DNA from: Pediococcus damnosus | GTDB taxonomy: Bacteria; Bacillota; Bacilli; Lactobacillales; Lactobacillaceae | NCBI RefSeq assembly: GCF_001437255.1 | Contig: NZ_JQBD01000012.1 | Span: 1-46,667 of the forward strand | DNA length: 46,667 nt | Reading direction: 5' to 3' | In this document: positions 29,731-38,638 of the stretch, in pieces | Layout: each line of letters opens with the position of its first letter | Numbering within the stretch: position 1 is the stretch's first letter | The notes under the pieces: generated by a model | What the model saw: only the letters and a program-made list of their open reading frames with translations | What the model was told of the DNA's origin: nothing | The model's database searches: none | Made by a program: the position numbers and the translations under genes

Positions 29731-30229
29731 CATCGGTCGCATATTTTTTTATTGCGTCCAATGCTTCTACATAATTCGGTTCATCGTGAATTTCTGGCAC
29801 AATCTGTCGATACACAATTTTGCCTTCAGCATCAATAATAAATATAGTTCGTGCTAAGAATCCGTCATTAGGAATATAAAGATTCATTTCATAACCTAAA
29901 GATAGCTCTTCATCTGATAAGATTTCTAAATTTTTAACGCCTTCTGCGGCACACCAAGCCTTTTGTTCTGCAATGGTATTATTTGAAACTGTCACAAAAC
30001 GAACGGATGGATAATGATCAGCCTGTTGATTGAACTTCTTTGTTTCAAGTTTGCAAACTGGCGTATTTAGATCCGGAACTGTACTAATTAACGTTGGTTT
30101 GCCAATTAAATCCTTAGTCTTTACCTTTTGATTGTTAGCATCAAATAATTTAAACTTTGGTAATTGCTCGCCAACTTCTGGAGGGTTACCAACAAGGGCA
30201 ACCTTTTCTCCACCACTTAAAACATCCAC
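29723..30229 (-). CDS. tpx: Thiol peroxidase (Tpx, atypical 2-Cys peroxiredoxin)
   Basis: Reduces peroxides with thioredoxin. The peroxidatic Cys lies in DLNTPVCKLETKKF and the resolving Cys in AWCAAEGV. The C-terminal half is the usual peroxiredoxin fold, ending FIIDAEGKIVYRQIVPEI. The preferred start is GTG at 30227-30229, eight bases behind GAGGAG, for 168 aa; a GTG three codons earlier would overlap the ribosome site. Monocistronic promoter upstream; the stop overlaps the valS promoter. Confidence 0.95.
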   Translation of the reverse strand: MDVLSGGEKVALVGNPPEVGEQLPKFKLFDANNQKVKTKDLIGKPTLISTVPDLNTPVCKLETKKFNQQADHYPSVRFVTVSNNTIAEQKAWCAAEGVKNLEILSDEELSLGYEMNLYIPNDGFLARTIFIIDAEGKIVYRQIVPEIHDEPNYVEALDAIKKYATDVD

Positions 30230-30279
30230 ACTTATCACTCCTCAAATTCCGTAAATTTGGCTCTCGAAAGATTAAGTTA

Positions 30280-30308
30280 AACATAACCCATTCCACAACA
30301 ACAATCAA
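30280..30308 (-). promoter_or_regulatory. tpx promoter
   Basis: Minus-strand -35 TTGATT (30303-30308), 17-base spacer, -10 TATGTT (30280-30285), between thiI and tpx. Confidence 0.65.
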
Positions 30309-30323
30309 TTAAAAAAACTGTTT

Positions 30324-31541
30324 TTAAAGTAATTCCGCAAAAACGTCTTCATTTTGGTTCAAGAAATTTTGGCCTGCTTTTATTTCGCTAACCTGAACGC
30401 CATCAATGGCCTCTTTCATTAACCCTTCAACATCAATCCGCTTTTCATAATAACGGGTTCGTTCTGTATCAGGTTTTGTCTTTGGCGCTGGTGGTGCAAA
30501 AATAGTACAACAATCTTCAAATGGCAAAATTGATAAATCATAAGTCCCAATCTCTTTTGCTTTTTTAATAATTTCAGTTTTGTCTAAAGAGATCACTGGG
30601 CGCAAGATTGGCATATTAGTCACATCATTAATAGCTTCCATACTCTCCATCGTTTGGGAAGCAACTTGCCCCAGAGACTCACCATTAAAAATGGCCTTTC
30701 CTCCACGTTTCTTAGCAATTGCCACTGCAATCCTTAACATCATTCGACGTTGAACTGTCATTAAGTAACCCTCAGGAACCTTTTCTTTAATCTCTTCCTG
30801 AATTTTAGTAAAAGGTACCTGAATAAATTGCAAACTTCCGGCATAGGCTGCTAAGTGTGAAGTAAGCTCTTTAGCCTTAGCCAACGCCTGTTCACTGGTA
30901 TATGGCGGACTAAAGAAGTGGATCATTTCCATGTCAACGCCACGTTTCATTCCCAGGTAACTAGCAACTGGTGAGTCAATTCCACCGGATAACATCATCA
31001 TTCCTTTACCAGCAGTTCCCACTGGCAATCCACCAGCCCCTTGAATCGTTTCACTCGAAAGAAACACACCGTTATTTCTTACTTCAACTCGCAAAATAAG
31101 ATCTGGATGATGCATTTTAACCACTGCTTCAGGAAAATGATCTAATACAAAACCGCCTAAATCGTCATTAAGCTCATTGGTATCCATTTCAAAGTTGTGA
31201 TCTGATCGACGTGTATTGATCTTAAACGTCATTCCTGGCTTTAGCTGGTCAGTCATCATTTTCAAAACGCCCTCGTGAATGGCCTTCATGTTTCGATCAA
31301 CTTTAAGAGATGGTGAAAAATTTTGAATCCCAAACACTTGTTTCAGCCGTTCAATAACAGCTTCTGAGTCTTCGCCATTCAATGTCACATGAGTCCGATC
31401 TCGTTTGGGATAAATCTCAAGTTTGGGAAAGTTATGAAGACTCTTACGGATGTTGCCACCCAAGCGGCTTACAAAATCGCGTTGATTTTTACCTTTTGTT
31501 GATAATTCGCCGTAACGAACCATAATCTCTGTATACTGCAT
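30324..31541 (-). CDS. thiI: tRNA 4-thiouridine synthase ThiI
   Basis: Adenylates U8 of tRNA and transfers sulfur from the adjacent cysteine desulfurase; in some bacteria it also serves thiamine thiazole synthesis. An N-terminal ferredoxin-like domain and THUMP (residues 1-165) precede the PP-loop [16 protein letters not shown] and the AANH domain with DCCTIFAP. The C-terminal rhodanese domain of the E. coli protein is absent, as in Firmicutes. ATG at 31539-31541 ([13 protein letters not shown]), 11 bases behind AAGGAG, gives 405 aa. Co-transcribed with nifS, 30 bases upstream. Confidence 0.96.
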   Translation of the reverse strand: MQYTEIMVRYGELSTKGKNQRDFVSRLGGNIRKSLHNFPKLEIYPKRDRTHVTLNGEDSEAVIERLKQVFGIQNFSPSLKVDRNMKAIHEGVLKMMTDQLKPGMTFKINTRRSDHNFEMDTNELNDDLGGFVLDHFPEAVVKMHHPDLILRVEVRNNGVFLSSETIQGAGGLPVGTAGKGMMMLSGGIDSPVASYLGMKRGVDMEMIHFFSPPYTSEQALAKAKELTSHLAAYAGSLQFIQVPFTKIQEEIKEKVPEGYLMTVQRRMMLRIAVAIAKKRGGKAIFNGESLGQVASQTMESMEAINDVTNMPILRPVISLDKTEIIKKAKEIGTYDLSILPFEDCCTIFAPPAPKTKPDTERTRYYEKRIDVEGLMKEAIDGVQVSEIKAGQNFLNQNEDVFAELL

Positions 31542-31571
31542 ATTGTGAGTAACTCCTTGTCTTTTCAACCG

Positions 31572-32717
31572 CTAATTTAATTTGGCAAATTCAGCGTATA
31601 ATTTATCAAAAACTTGATTGAATTTTTCGGCTTCTGCCACTGTATTTTCTGCATCTAAACTAACTCGAATGGCACTCGTTGCGATGTCTTCCGGCGTTTT
31701 CATTGCAGCTAATGTACTTGACTCTACTTGTTTTTTTGAAGAGCAAGCACTAGTTGTTGATATAAAAATATCGTACTTCTCAAAAGCATGGACCACTGTT
31801 TCCCCGCGAACCCCTTTGATGGCAAAACAGAGAATGTGTGGTGCAAACCCCTCGTTTCGGTGACTGAACATCGTCACATTTTCAAATTTGCTAACATGGT
31901 CATAAATCGTTTCTTTGACTGATTGCTGCTGTTGCACGTTCTGCTTTTCGTTCTGTAAAAGCAACCGTAAAGCCTTTGCCATGCCAGCAATTGCAGGCAA
32001 ATTTTCAGTTCCACTTCGTTGATTCTTTTCCTGACCGCCACCGGTCATCAATGGCGCGATTCTTCGGCCTTCACGAGCATAAATAAAGCCAATTCCTCTT
32101 GGCGCATGAAACTTGTGCCCTGAAAATGTAATGAAGTCAACCCGATCATTAAAAATCTGAGACTGAATTCCCTTACCAATTCCTTGTACAGCATCAATAT
32201 GAAAATGAATTTTAGGATATTTTTTTAAAACCTCAGCGGCCTCTTTGATTGGTTGTAAGGTACCAATTTCATTATTCACAGCCATAATCGAAACTAAAAT
32301 TGTGTCTGGCCGGATAGCATCTTTTAAATCTTGAATCGAAATTCTTCCCTCTTTATCAACGGGAAGGTAGGTAATCTCATAACCTAGTTGCTTTAACTGT
32401 TCCATACTGTTTGTAATTGCTGGATGCTCAACTGCCGTCGTAATGATATGTTTACCAAAAGTACGCTTTTCAATTGCCGTACCTTTTACTACCCAGTTAT
32501 CTCCCTCAGTACCACCACTCGTAAAAAAGATCTCATGTGGTTTTACATTTAGAAGATCAGCAATTTGTTTTCTAGATTGTTCCAATAAATTAAATGCAAG
32601 TTCACCCATGTTGTGCAAACTTGAGGGATTTCCCCATATTTTTTCACTCACTGTTTGATAGGTCTTTAAAACCTCAGGAGCAACTTTTGTTGTTGCACTA
32701 TTATCAAAATAAATCAT
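31572..32717 (-). CDS. nifS: Cysteine desulfurase (NifS/IscS family)
   Basis: PLP enzyme that takes sulfur from cysteine. YFDNSATT at the N-terminus, SGGTEGDNWV, the PLP Lys in SGHKFHAPRGIGF, and the mobile catalytic Cys in STTSACSSKKQ are all present. 381 aa from ATG at 32715-32717, with GGGAG seven bases upstream; an upstream in-frame start would cover the ribosome site. Pairing with thiI indicates that it feeds tRNA thiolation (NifZ-like role in Bacillus) rather than Fe-S assembly, which is inference. Confidence 0.94.
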   Translation of the reverse strand: MIYFDNSATTKVAPEVLKTYQTVSEKIWGNPSSLHNMGELAFNLLEQSRKQIADLLNVKPHEIFFTSGGTEGDNWVVKGTAIEKRTFGKHIITTAVEHPAITNSMEQLKQLGYEITYLPVDKEGRISIQDLKDAIRPDTILVSIMAVNNEIGTLQPIKEAAEVLKKYPKIHFHIDAVQGIGKGIQSQIFNDRVDFITFSGHKFHAPRGIGFIYAREGRRIAPLMTGGGQEKNQRSGTENLPAIAGMAKALRLLLQNEKQNVQQQQSVKETIYDHVSKFENVTMFSHRNEGFAPHILCFAIKGVRGETVVHAFEKYDIFISTTSACSSKKQVESSTLAAMKTPEDIATSAIRVSLDAENTVAEAEKFNQVFDKLYAEFAKLN

Positions 32718-32768
32718 TCTATTTCTCCCACCATTATTCGGCATAATCCTTGTTAAAAACCATTTCTA

Positions 32769-32797
32769 ATTATAACAACCCATTCAATGTTGAACAA
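32769..32797 (-). promoter_or_regulatory. nifS-thiI promoter
   Basis: Minus-strand -35 TTGTTC (32792-32797), 17-base spacer, perfect -10 TATAAT (32769-32774). Confidence 0.8.
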
Positions 32798-32880
32798 GGT
32801 CATTACAACAACCCTAACTATAATACTCAATAACTGTCTTAAACACAAAGTATTCATATTGAGTTCCAGTATGATGAATT

Positions 32881-32926
32881 AAAAAATAGCAGGAAGAATT
32901 CAAAATAAATTCTTCCTGCTATTTTT
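32881..32926 (-). terminator. Symmetric terminator after ezrA
   Basis: 19-base perfect arms (32882-32900 and 32908-32926) with a 7-base loop. The core TAGCAGGAAGAATT is flanked by A/T runs on both sides, so it can end transcription in either direction. It lies 17 bases after the ezrA stop. Confidence 0.9.
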
Positions 32927-32942
32927 AATTTCTAGCGAATAA

Positions 32943-34652
32943 TTAATACTGGGTATTTTTCTGATCTTGGTAACTTTGTGTTAACTTATCTACCATGCCT
33001 GGTTCAACAGCCTCCAAAGCACGACTAATCACACTCAAGCTCTGTGCGTAGTCATAATCTTCATCAAATAATTTTTGTGCTCGTTTGCTAGCATTATCAA
33101 CCGCTTCATTGCTGTGGCGATAACGATTTGTATATTGAATGATTTGTTCACTCAATGCCGCATTGTCAGTAATTTCAGTCGTCTTTTTAGCTAATGTCTT
33201 CATATCCTTATCAATCATACCCAATTGCTGATCGATTTGTTTCATATCAATTTTAACTTGATTCATGTTCTCTGACAGCTTTTCAATTTCATCACTAACC
33301 ACGAAAAAGTAATCCATATAGCTGGCCGGAATTCCCGGTAAATTAAGATTTTCGATATGTCGTTTGATTTCATGAATTTCAAGATCAAACTGATGCAGAG
33401 TTCTTCGTGAATCTTTTTCTTCCTCAATCAATTTTTGAATACTATCATTAATTGCTGTTTGTTTTGATTCAATATCATCTAACTGGTCATTTTCTTCATG
33501 CATCCGCTGTAAGATTTCTGAATAAACAACTGGTTGATTAGTAATAGCTTCTGCATCCTGATCATGTTCATTGCGAATGTCTTGTAAACGTGCCTCAAGA
33601 TCATGTGCTTGGTCATCTTCTTTACCATTTAAAACATAACTTTGCCCAAGTCGATCAATTTCAATTAACAAAGTATGACTTTGCTTTTCAGCATGCTCAA
33701 TATAGTCCGCAATCGTTTGAAAACTTCCATCAACCTCTGTTCGAGCATCAATTTCTGTTTGCATAGCGTCGTATAAACCATCAATCCGATTAGCAATTGT
33801 TTCGTTGTTTCCTTTGACTGCATCTAAACGTAAATTACTAAGCGTATCCAAGTTCTCAGTAACTTTCTGTGAAATATCATTAATATCATCAGGAATTCTT
33901 TCGTCCGTGAATGCATAATTATGATTAATCAATTGACTGTAAGCAGTCTTAATTTCATCTAACTGACCAGGAAAAGTTTCATTTAACTGAATGTACAAAT
34001 CTGGAATTGCCTCTAAATTGCTTTCCAAATTTTTTGTATTACTTTGTAATTGTTGTAACTGTCCTTGAGCCTTCTTGTGATCACCACTCTCAACAGTTTG
34101 CGCAAAGTTTTCAAAAGCATTTTCTAAACGTTGAAGATTGTCATTTAACATATCAATGCTTGGCCCATAAGTCATATTTTTGGCCAAAAGCGTTTTTCTT
34201 AAATCTTGATATTTATGACGTAAAACCTTGACTTCATTTTGCTGATCTTCATTTTCTTGTTTAATTTGATCTAAAGCCGCTTGAATTCGATCAGATTCAG
34301 ACTGAATAACTTGAATCGCGTCTTTAATTCCCGCAACATCTGAACGAGCATCAAAGATCTTCATATCATTTACATTTTGTTGACCCGTTTCTGCTAACTC
34401 ATCAATTTCCGGAAACTTATTGTTTTTGACATTGCGGTAGTCATCTTGAAGATTTTGGTATTCCTCTAAGGAAGAACCCGCCAAATTTATGTTGCCAATT
34501 TCATCAAGATCGCTAGCAACGGGTAAATCCATCAAATCATTTTTCTTATTTACAAGATCCGTAATTTGTTTTAATAAATATCGCTGATAGAGAACAATTC
34601 CGATATATATTAGAATTGCCACCACGATTATACCAATTAATACACCCAACAT
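32943..34652 (-). CDS. ezrA: Septation ring formation regulator EzrA
   Basis: Membrane-anchored regulator of FtsZ-ring position and of PBP1 in Gram-positives. A single N-terminal transmembrane segment (residues 3-22) precedes about 540 residues of spectrin-like coiled-coil repeats, rich in Gln, Asp, Glu and Ile. 569 aa, normal. The characteristic C-terminal region has LSENMNQVKIDMKQIDQQLGMID and RYRHSNEAVDNA. Monocistronic, between an extended -10 promoter and a strong terminator, divergent from the methionine sulfoxide reductase gene. Confidence 0.95.
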   Translation of the reverse strand: MLGVLIGIIVVAILIYIGIVLYQRYLLKQITDLVNKKNDLMDLPVASDLDEIGNINLAGSSLEEYQNLQDDYRNVKNNKFPEIDELAETGQQNVNDMKIFDARSDVAGIKDAIQVIQSESDRIQAALDQIKQENEDQQNEVKVLRHKYQDLRKTLLAKNMTYGPSIDMLNDNLQRLENAFENFAQTVESGDHKKAQGQLQQLQSNTKNLESNLEAIPDLYIQLNETFPGQLDEIKTAYSQLINHNYAFTDERIPDDINDISQKVTENLDTLSNLRLDAVKGNNETIANRIDGLYDAMQTEIDARTEVDGSFQTIADYIEHAEKQSHTLLIEIDRLGQSYVLNGKEDDQAHDLEARLQDIRNEHDQDAEAITNQPVVYSEILQRMHEENDQLDDIESKQTAINDSIQKLIEEEKDSRRTLHQFDLEIHEIKRHIENLNLPGIPASYMDYFFVVSDEIEKLSENMNQVKIDMKQIDQQLGMIDKDMKTLAKKTTEITDNAALSEQIIQYTNRYRHSNEAVDNASKRAQKLFDEDYDYAQSLSVISRALEAVEPGMVDKLTQSYQDQKNTQY

Positions 34653-34698
34653 GAGAACCCCATCCTTTTATGCCATTTTTTTCATTTAAAAATGAATT

Positions 34699-34728
34699 TT
34701 GTTGCTTTCTCGTTTTTTTCAATATAAA
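34699..34728 (+). promoter_or_regulatory. Candidate promoter of the free-Met sulfoxide reductase gene
   Basis: -35 TTGTTG (34699-34704), 18-base spacer, -10 TATAAA (34723-34728). It leaves an untranslated leader of about 80 bases that overlaps the divergent ezrA promoter. Confidence 0.5.
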
Positions 34729-34744
34729 ATGATATCCAAGTTAA

Positions 34745-34753
34745 ATTATAGCA
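34745..34753 (-). promoter_or_regulatory. ezrA promoter (extended -10)
   Basis: The minus strand reads TGCTATAAT, an ideal extended -10. A GTGAAA-like -35 lies about 17 bases upstream. The 5' untranslated region is about 85 bases. Confidence 0.7.
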
Positions 34754-34815
34754 TAGGATTTCGCTGTTTCACTATGTGATTTTTATATTTCTAATTCAAT
34801 ATGGAGGAATTTATC

Positions 34816-35286
34816 ATGGCAAAAAAAACACTTTCACTGATGAATCAACAATTAGATGCACTTCTGCATGGTGAAACTAATTTAATCGCTAACATGTCCA
34901 ACGCATCAGCGCTCTTAAAATCTAGCTATTCAGATATTAATTGGGCAGGTTTCTATCAGTACGATGCATCCGCTGATGAATTGGTTCTCGGACCTTTCCA
35001 AGGAAATGTTGCTTGCATGCACATTGCAAATGGAAGTGGTGTTTGTGGAACTGCCCTTTCTACGGAAAATGTTCAAAGGATTGCTAATGTTCATGAGTTT
35101 GCCGGGCACATTGCTTGTGATAGTGCCAGCAATTCAGAAATTGTTGTTCCACTAATTAAAAATGGTCACAAGCTAGGCGTTTTAGATATTGATTCACAAT
35201 CACTTAATCGTTTTACTTCTGATAACCAAGAAGAATTAGAAAGTTTTGCTGCGGTTTTCTTGTCCCACGTTGACATGCCGGCTTAA
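34816..35286 (+). CDS. Free methionine-(R)-sulfoxide reductase (GAF domain)
   Basis: Reduces free Met-R-sulfoxide; antioxidant enzyme of the YebR/fRMsr group. A single GAF domain of 156 aa has WAGFYQYD, LGPFQG and the three Cys at residues 67, 77 and 101; their spacing (10 and 24) equals that of C84, C94 and C118 in the E. coli enzyme. ATG at 34816 stands eight bases behind GGAGG; an in-frame ATG at 34801 covers the ribosome site. It sits between ezrA and rpsD. Confidence 0.93.
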   Translation: MAKKTLSLMNQQLDALLHGETNLIANMSNASALLKSSYSDINWAGFYQYDASADELVLGPFQGNVACMHIANGSGVCGTALSTENVQRIANVHEFAGHIACDSASNSEIVVPLIKNGHKLGVLDIDSQSLNRFTSDNQEELESFAAVFLSHVDMPA

Positions 35287-35287
35287 C

Positions 35288-35315
35288 TTGTTGTAAACTG
35301 ATCATTGTGTAAAAT
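35288..35315 (+). promoter_or_regulatory. rpsD promoter
   Basis: -35 TTGTTG (35288-35293), 16-base spacer, -10 TAAAAT (35310-35315), a few bases after the preceding stop codon. Confidence 0.7.
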
Positions 35316-35479
35316 AATGCAGCGGCGAGTGGTAAGCTCGTCAACAGACTGGTGCCATTTCTTTGGTTCAATTAGTAACCTGCGGCTGCAAAAGGTGAAA
35401 ATTGCAAAACAGTCTGCACGAATACTAAACTCGCAATCGGATTATTTTACTCCAACAAAAATATTGGAGGATATACTTT
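35316..35479 (+). promoter_or_regulatory. Structured rpsD leader RNA, probable S4 autoregulatory site
   Basis: The 5' untranslated region of about 160 bases folds into nested helices: TGCAGC (35318-35323) with GCTGCA (35385-35390), enclosing GGCGAG/CTCGTC (35324-35329, 35337-35342). CAGACTG inside the loop can pair with CAGTCTG downstream, which makes a pseudoknot possible. Autogenous control of rpsD by S4 through its leader is known in Bacillus subtilis. That this RNA is the homologous site is inferred from position and fold. Confidence 0.7.
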
Positions 35480-36088
35480 ATGTCTCGTTATACAGGTCCA
35501 AGTTGGAAAATTTCCCGCCGTTTAGGTATTTCATTAAGCGGTACTGGTAAAGAACTAGCTCGTCGCCCATATGCCCCTGGTGATCACGGCCAAAACAATC
35601 GTCGTAACATTTCAGAATATGGTCAACAACTTCGTGAAAAACAAAAGTTGCGTATGATGTACGGTTTAACTGAACGTCAATTCTCAAACTTATTCAAACG
35701 TGCTGGTAAGATCAATGAAGGTAAACATGGTGTTAACTTCATGATCATGCTCGAACGTCGTCTCGATAACGTTGTTTATCGTTTAGGTTTGGCAACAACT
35801 CGTCGTCAAGCACGTCAATTAGTTAACCATGGTCATATCACGGTTGATGGCAAACGTGTTGACATTCCTTCTTACGAAGTTGAAGTTGGACAAGTTGTTG
35901 GCGTTCGTGAAAAGTCAAAAGATTTGAAGATCATTGGCGAAGCTGTTGAAGCTGTTGTTGGTCGTCCTCAATTCGTTAAATTCGACGCTGATAAGTTGGA
36001 AGGTTCATTAACTCGTCTCCCAGAACGTGAAGAGTTAGAGGCCGATATCGATGAATCACTAATCGTTGAATACTATAACAAACTTTAA
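35480..36088 (+). CDS. rpsD: Small ribosomal subunit protein S4
   Basis: Primary 16S rRNA-binding protein of the 30S subunit. [19 protein letters not shown] at the N-terminus, the S4 RNA-binding domain [28 protein letters not shown], and [12 protein letters not shown]. 202 aa. The N-terminal domain lacks the zinc Cys cluster (C-minus form). ATG nine bases behind GGAGG. Codon use looks strongly biased, as expected of a ribosomal protein. Monocistronic, with leader and terminator. Confidence 0.98.
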   Translation: MSRYTGPSWKISRRLGISLSGTGKELARRPYAPGDHGQNNRRNISEYGQQLREKQKLRMMYGLTERQFSNLFKRAGKINEGKHGVNFMIMLERRLDNVVYRLGLATTRRQARQLVNHGHITVDGKRVDIPSYEVEVGQVVGVREKSKDLKIIGEAVEAVVGRPQFVKFDADKLEGSLTRLPEREELEADIDESLIVEYYNKL

Positions 36089-36109
36089 TTTTTAATTATT
36101 GTTTGTTTC

Positions 36110-36145
36110 AAAAAAGCATTTGGGATTTCTTCCAAATGCTTTTTT
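36110..36145 (+). terminator. Bidirectional terminator between rpsD and the DUF1054 gene
   Basis: 14-bp perfect stem (36110-36123 with 36132-36145) flanked by A6 and T6, 8-base loop. The right arm overlaps the stop codon of the convergent gene. Confidence 0.92.
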
Positions 36146-36734
36146 ATTTGTCCCAAATTTCTGCCAGTTGCTGAATCGTTCGTTCAATAAGTCGCATAAC
36201 CTCCTGCTCATCTTTTAATTGTAACTCGTCGTCTAACCCACACCGACCAATCAAAAACTCTGCTTGCTTGTGTTTTTCATAATTAGATAACTGATTTTCA
36301 TAATTTGTAGGTGTTAATGACACCTCACCTTTAATCATATGATTATTAGAAAGAACAAATGGCGCTCCTAGATCTAAAAAGTTTGTCTGTTTTTGTTTCA
36401 ATTTTTTTATAACCGTTTCGCGTTCTTGGATATTTGTTTCTAAATCGAGCCAAATAAATAACCGATCATCCCAAATACCAACTTCATAATGTGGAATCAT
36501 TTTATAACCACGCTTGTGCTCGCCAAATGCTACCCAGGTATTCATAGGTGGATTAACATGCCGGCGCGCGTGTTTTGCTATAAATGCTTGGTATTGATGA
36601 TCATTCGTATTTAAAATAGGTAAAATTTGCTGACTAACTTCTTCAAAAAACGGATCAACTTGTTTCCGAATCAAAGCTAATCGTCCTTCAACATCAGGTT
36701 CTTTAAAAACTGAAAACAATCGATCACTGAACAT
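36144..36734 (-). CDS. DUF1054 family protein (YktB-like)
   Basis: Conserved Firmicutes protein of unknown function, 196 aa, soluble. It opens MFSDRLFSVFKEPDVEGRLA and contains KHARRHVNPPMNTWVAFG, KRGYKMIPHYEVGIW and LFIWLDLE, which match the DUF1054 pattern as I recall it. ATG with GGGGA upstream. Convergent with rpsD and divergent from the yueI-like gene, so probably transcribed alone. No catalytic residues can be named. Confidence 0.82.
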   Translation of the reverse strand: MFSDRLFSVFKEPDVEGRLALIRKQVDPFFEEVSQQILPILNTNDHQYQAFIAKHARRHVNPPMNTWVAFGEHKRGYKMIPHYEVGIWDDRLFIWLDLETNIQERETVIKKLKQKQTNFLDLGAPFVLSNNHMIKGEVSLTPTNYENQLSNYEKHKQAEFLIGRCGLDDELQLKDEQEVMRLIERTIQQLAEIWDK

Positions 36735-36837
36735 CTTCTAGTTCCCCACTTTCTCGTGTGCGCTTAATCTTAAAACAAGATTGAACTCCCTCAAAATGCT
36801 ATACTTATTATACTATCTAGAAAGGATTGTGAGCGCA

Positions 36838-37302
36838 ATGGCTAATAATTCAAATGATGTTAATACCCGTTTACAGGATGCTGCTCTTGGCACTCCAAAG
36901 CTAAATCCAGATGAACAACGAAAATATCTGGGAACTTTTCGAGAACGAGTTGCCGTTACCATGTCAGTAAGTCAGTTAAAATCAAATCAGTACCAGGATA
37001 CCTTCATTCAAGAATTAAAGAAACATCCTGATTATCAGCTCTTCATTAATGGTAATGTCGGACAAGAATTGATCGGTCCTTATATGAAAGCGGCTAGCCA
37101 AATTTCTCTAAAATTTACAATTAAAACTGATGATATTTATACCACTGCCGATCAGAGCCTAGCCTTAGTCTTGGCGTCTAAAGAATCAATCAATGTGCAG
37201 GATATCGATATTAGTCACTTTCAATCATCAAAGACACCGACTAGCAATCAAGAAAAGCCAAAATCTTTATTGGATAAATTGAAAAATAGTTTTTTGAAGT
37301 AG
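36838..37302 (+). CDS. DUF1694 family protein (YueI-like)
   Basis: Small soluble protein of 154 aa. Sequence features are LQDAALGTPKLNPDEQRKYLGTFRERVAVTM and YMKAASQISLKFTIKTD, typical of the YueI group as I recall it; its function is unknown. ATG at 36838, with AAAGGA 11 bases upstream, a rather long spacing. The frame is open 19 codons upstream to 36781, but that part covers promoter-like AT-rich sequence. Nine bases separate it from rarA, so the two form an operon. Confidence 0.8.
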   Translation: MANNSNDVNTRLQDAALGTPKLNPDEQRKYLGTFRERVAVTMSVSQLKSNQYQDTFIQELKKHPDYQLFINGNVGQELIGPYMKAASQISLKFTIKTDDIYTTADQSLALVLASKESINVQDIDISHFQSSKTPTSNQEKPKSLLDKLKNSFLK

Positions 37303-37311
37303 GAGTTTATC

Positions 37312-38586
37312 ATGCAACAACCTTTAGCGTACCGAATGCGTCCCAAAAGAATTGAAGATGTCGTGGGTCAGCAACAATTAGTTGGCCCAGGCAAAATAAT
37401 TTCACGAATGGTCAAAGCAAAATTGCTTTCTTCGATGATTTTATATGGTCCCCCGGGCACCGGAAAAACAAGTATTGCCAGTGCAATTGCTGGTTCCACC
37501 AAATATGCTTTTCGCAAGCTCAATGCAGCTACTGATTCAAAAAAGGATCTGCAAATTGTTGCGGAAGAAGCAAAAATGAGCGGCACAGTTATCTTGCTTC
37601 TCGATGAAATTCACCGATTGGACAAAACTAAACAAGATTTCTTACTCCCCCATTTGGAAAGTGGCCGCATCATTTTAATCGGAGCTACAACCGAGAATCC
37701 TTACATTTCAATCAATCCCGCCATAAGAAGTCGAACCCAGATTTTTGAGGTTCATCCGTTAGACGCGGATGATATAAAAAAAGCCATTAATCGGGCCCTA
37801 ACTGATTCAGAAAATGGTCTTGGTAAACTTAATATTAACGTCACAATACCTGCAATGAATTTTTTGATTCATTCCACTAACGGTGATTTACGAAGTGCTT
37901 TAAATGGTCTAGAACTGGCTGTTATGTCAACTACCCCTGATGAAAAAGGAATTATAAAAATTTCTCTTGACGTAATTGAAGAATGCTTGCAAAAAAAGGC
38001 ACTTACCCAAGATAAAAATGGCGATGCGCACTACGACGTTATTTCTGCATTCCAAAAATCCATTCGTGGTAGTGATGTCAATGCAGCACTTCACTATATG
38101 GCACGGCTTGTTGAAGCCGGTGATCTTCCAAGCATTACCCGTCGTTTAATGGTCATTGCCTATGAGGATGTTGGCCTCGCAAACCCGCCCGCCTGTGCAC
38201 GAACTGTTACGGCTGTGCAAGCCGCCGAAAAGCTTGGATTTCCTGAGGCAAGAATTCCTTTAGCTGATGCTGTTATCGAACTTTGTTTGTCACCCAAGTC
38301 TAATTCAGGAATTTCAGCGATGGATGCTGCCCTAGATGAAGTAAAGACAGGTAATTATGGAGACATCCCAGCAGATTTAAAAGATGCTCATTATAAAGGC
38401 GCATCCAAACTGGGGCACGGCAATCATTACAAATACGCCCATGCCTACCCTAATGATTGGGTTAAACAACAGTACTTACCAGATAAAATAAAATCTGCGG
38501 AGTATTATGAGCCTAAACAAAATGGTAAATTTGAACAAGCATTGGGCGCTCAATATAAACGACTTCTTCACGCCCAACGAGACTAA
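37312..38586 (+). CDS. rarA: Replication-associated recombination protein RarA (MgsA)
   Basis: AAA+ clamp-loader-like ATPase that acts at stalled replication forks. The N-terminus is PLAYRMRPKRIEDVVGQQ, Walker A GPPGTGKTS, Walker B LLLDEIHRLDK, and sensor 1 GATTENPYISINPAIRSR with the arginine finger. The C-terminal tetramerisation domain follows (SDVNAALHYMARLVEAGDLPSITRRL, EDVGLANP). 424 aa, complete. AGGAG upstream of ATG. The 6S RNA gene follows within 60 bases. Confidence 0.96.
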   Translation: MQQPLAYRMRPKRIEDVVGQQQLVGPGKIISRMVKAKLLSSMILYGPPGTGKTSIASAIAGSTKYAFRKLNAATDSKKDLQIVAEEAKMSGTVILLLDEIHRLDKTKQDFLLPHLESGRIILIGATTENPYISINPAIRSRTQIFEVHPLDADDIKKAINRALTDSENGLGKLNINVTIPAMNFLIHSTNGDLRSALNGLELAVMSTTPDEKGIIKISLDVIEECLQKKALTQDKNGDAHYDVISAFQKSIRGSDVNAALHYMARLVEAGDLPSITRRLMVIAYEDVGLANPPACARTVTAVQAAEKLGFPEARIPLADAVIELCLSPKSNSGISAMDAALDEVKTGNYGDIPADLKDAHYKGASKLGHGNHYKYAHAYPNDWVKQQYLPDKIKSAEYYEPKQNGKFEQALGAQYKRLLHAQRD

Positions 38587-38603
38587 AAGGGATAAGCAAA
38601 AAA

Positions 38604-38632
38604 TTGAACTTTCTGCTTACTCATGCTAAAAT
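38604..38632 (+). promoter_or_regulatory. 6S RNA promoter
   Basis: -35 TTGAAC (38604-38609), 17-base spacer ending in TGC, -10 TAAAAT (38627-38632), so also an extended -10. Predicted start near 38639 coincides with the first base of the closing stem. Confidence 0.88.
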
Positions 38633-38638
38633 GAACTT

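Noticed and set aside
35305-35550. 81-codon plus-strand frame across the rpsD leader
   Set aside because: It overlaps rpsD in another frame and covers the structured leader; no ribosome site.
36781-36837. Upstream start for the yueI-like gene
   Set aside because: AT-rich promoter-like sequence with no ribosome site; the residues are hydrophobic and unlike the family.
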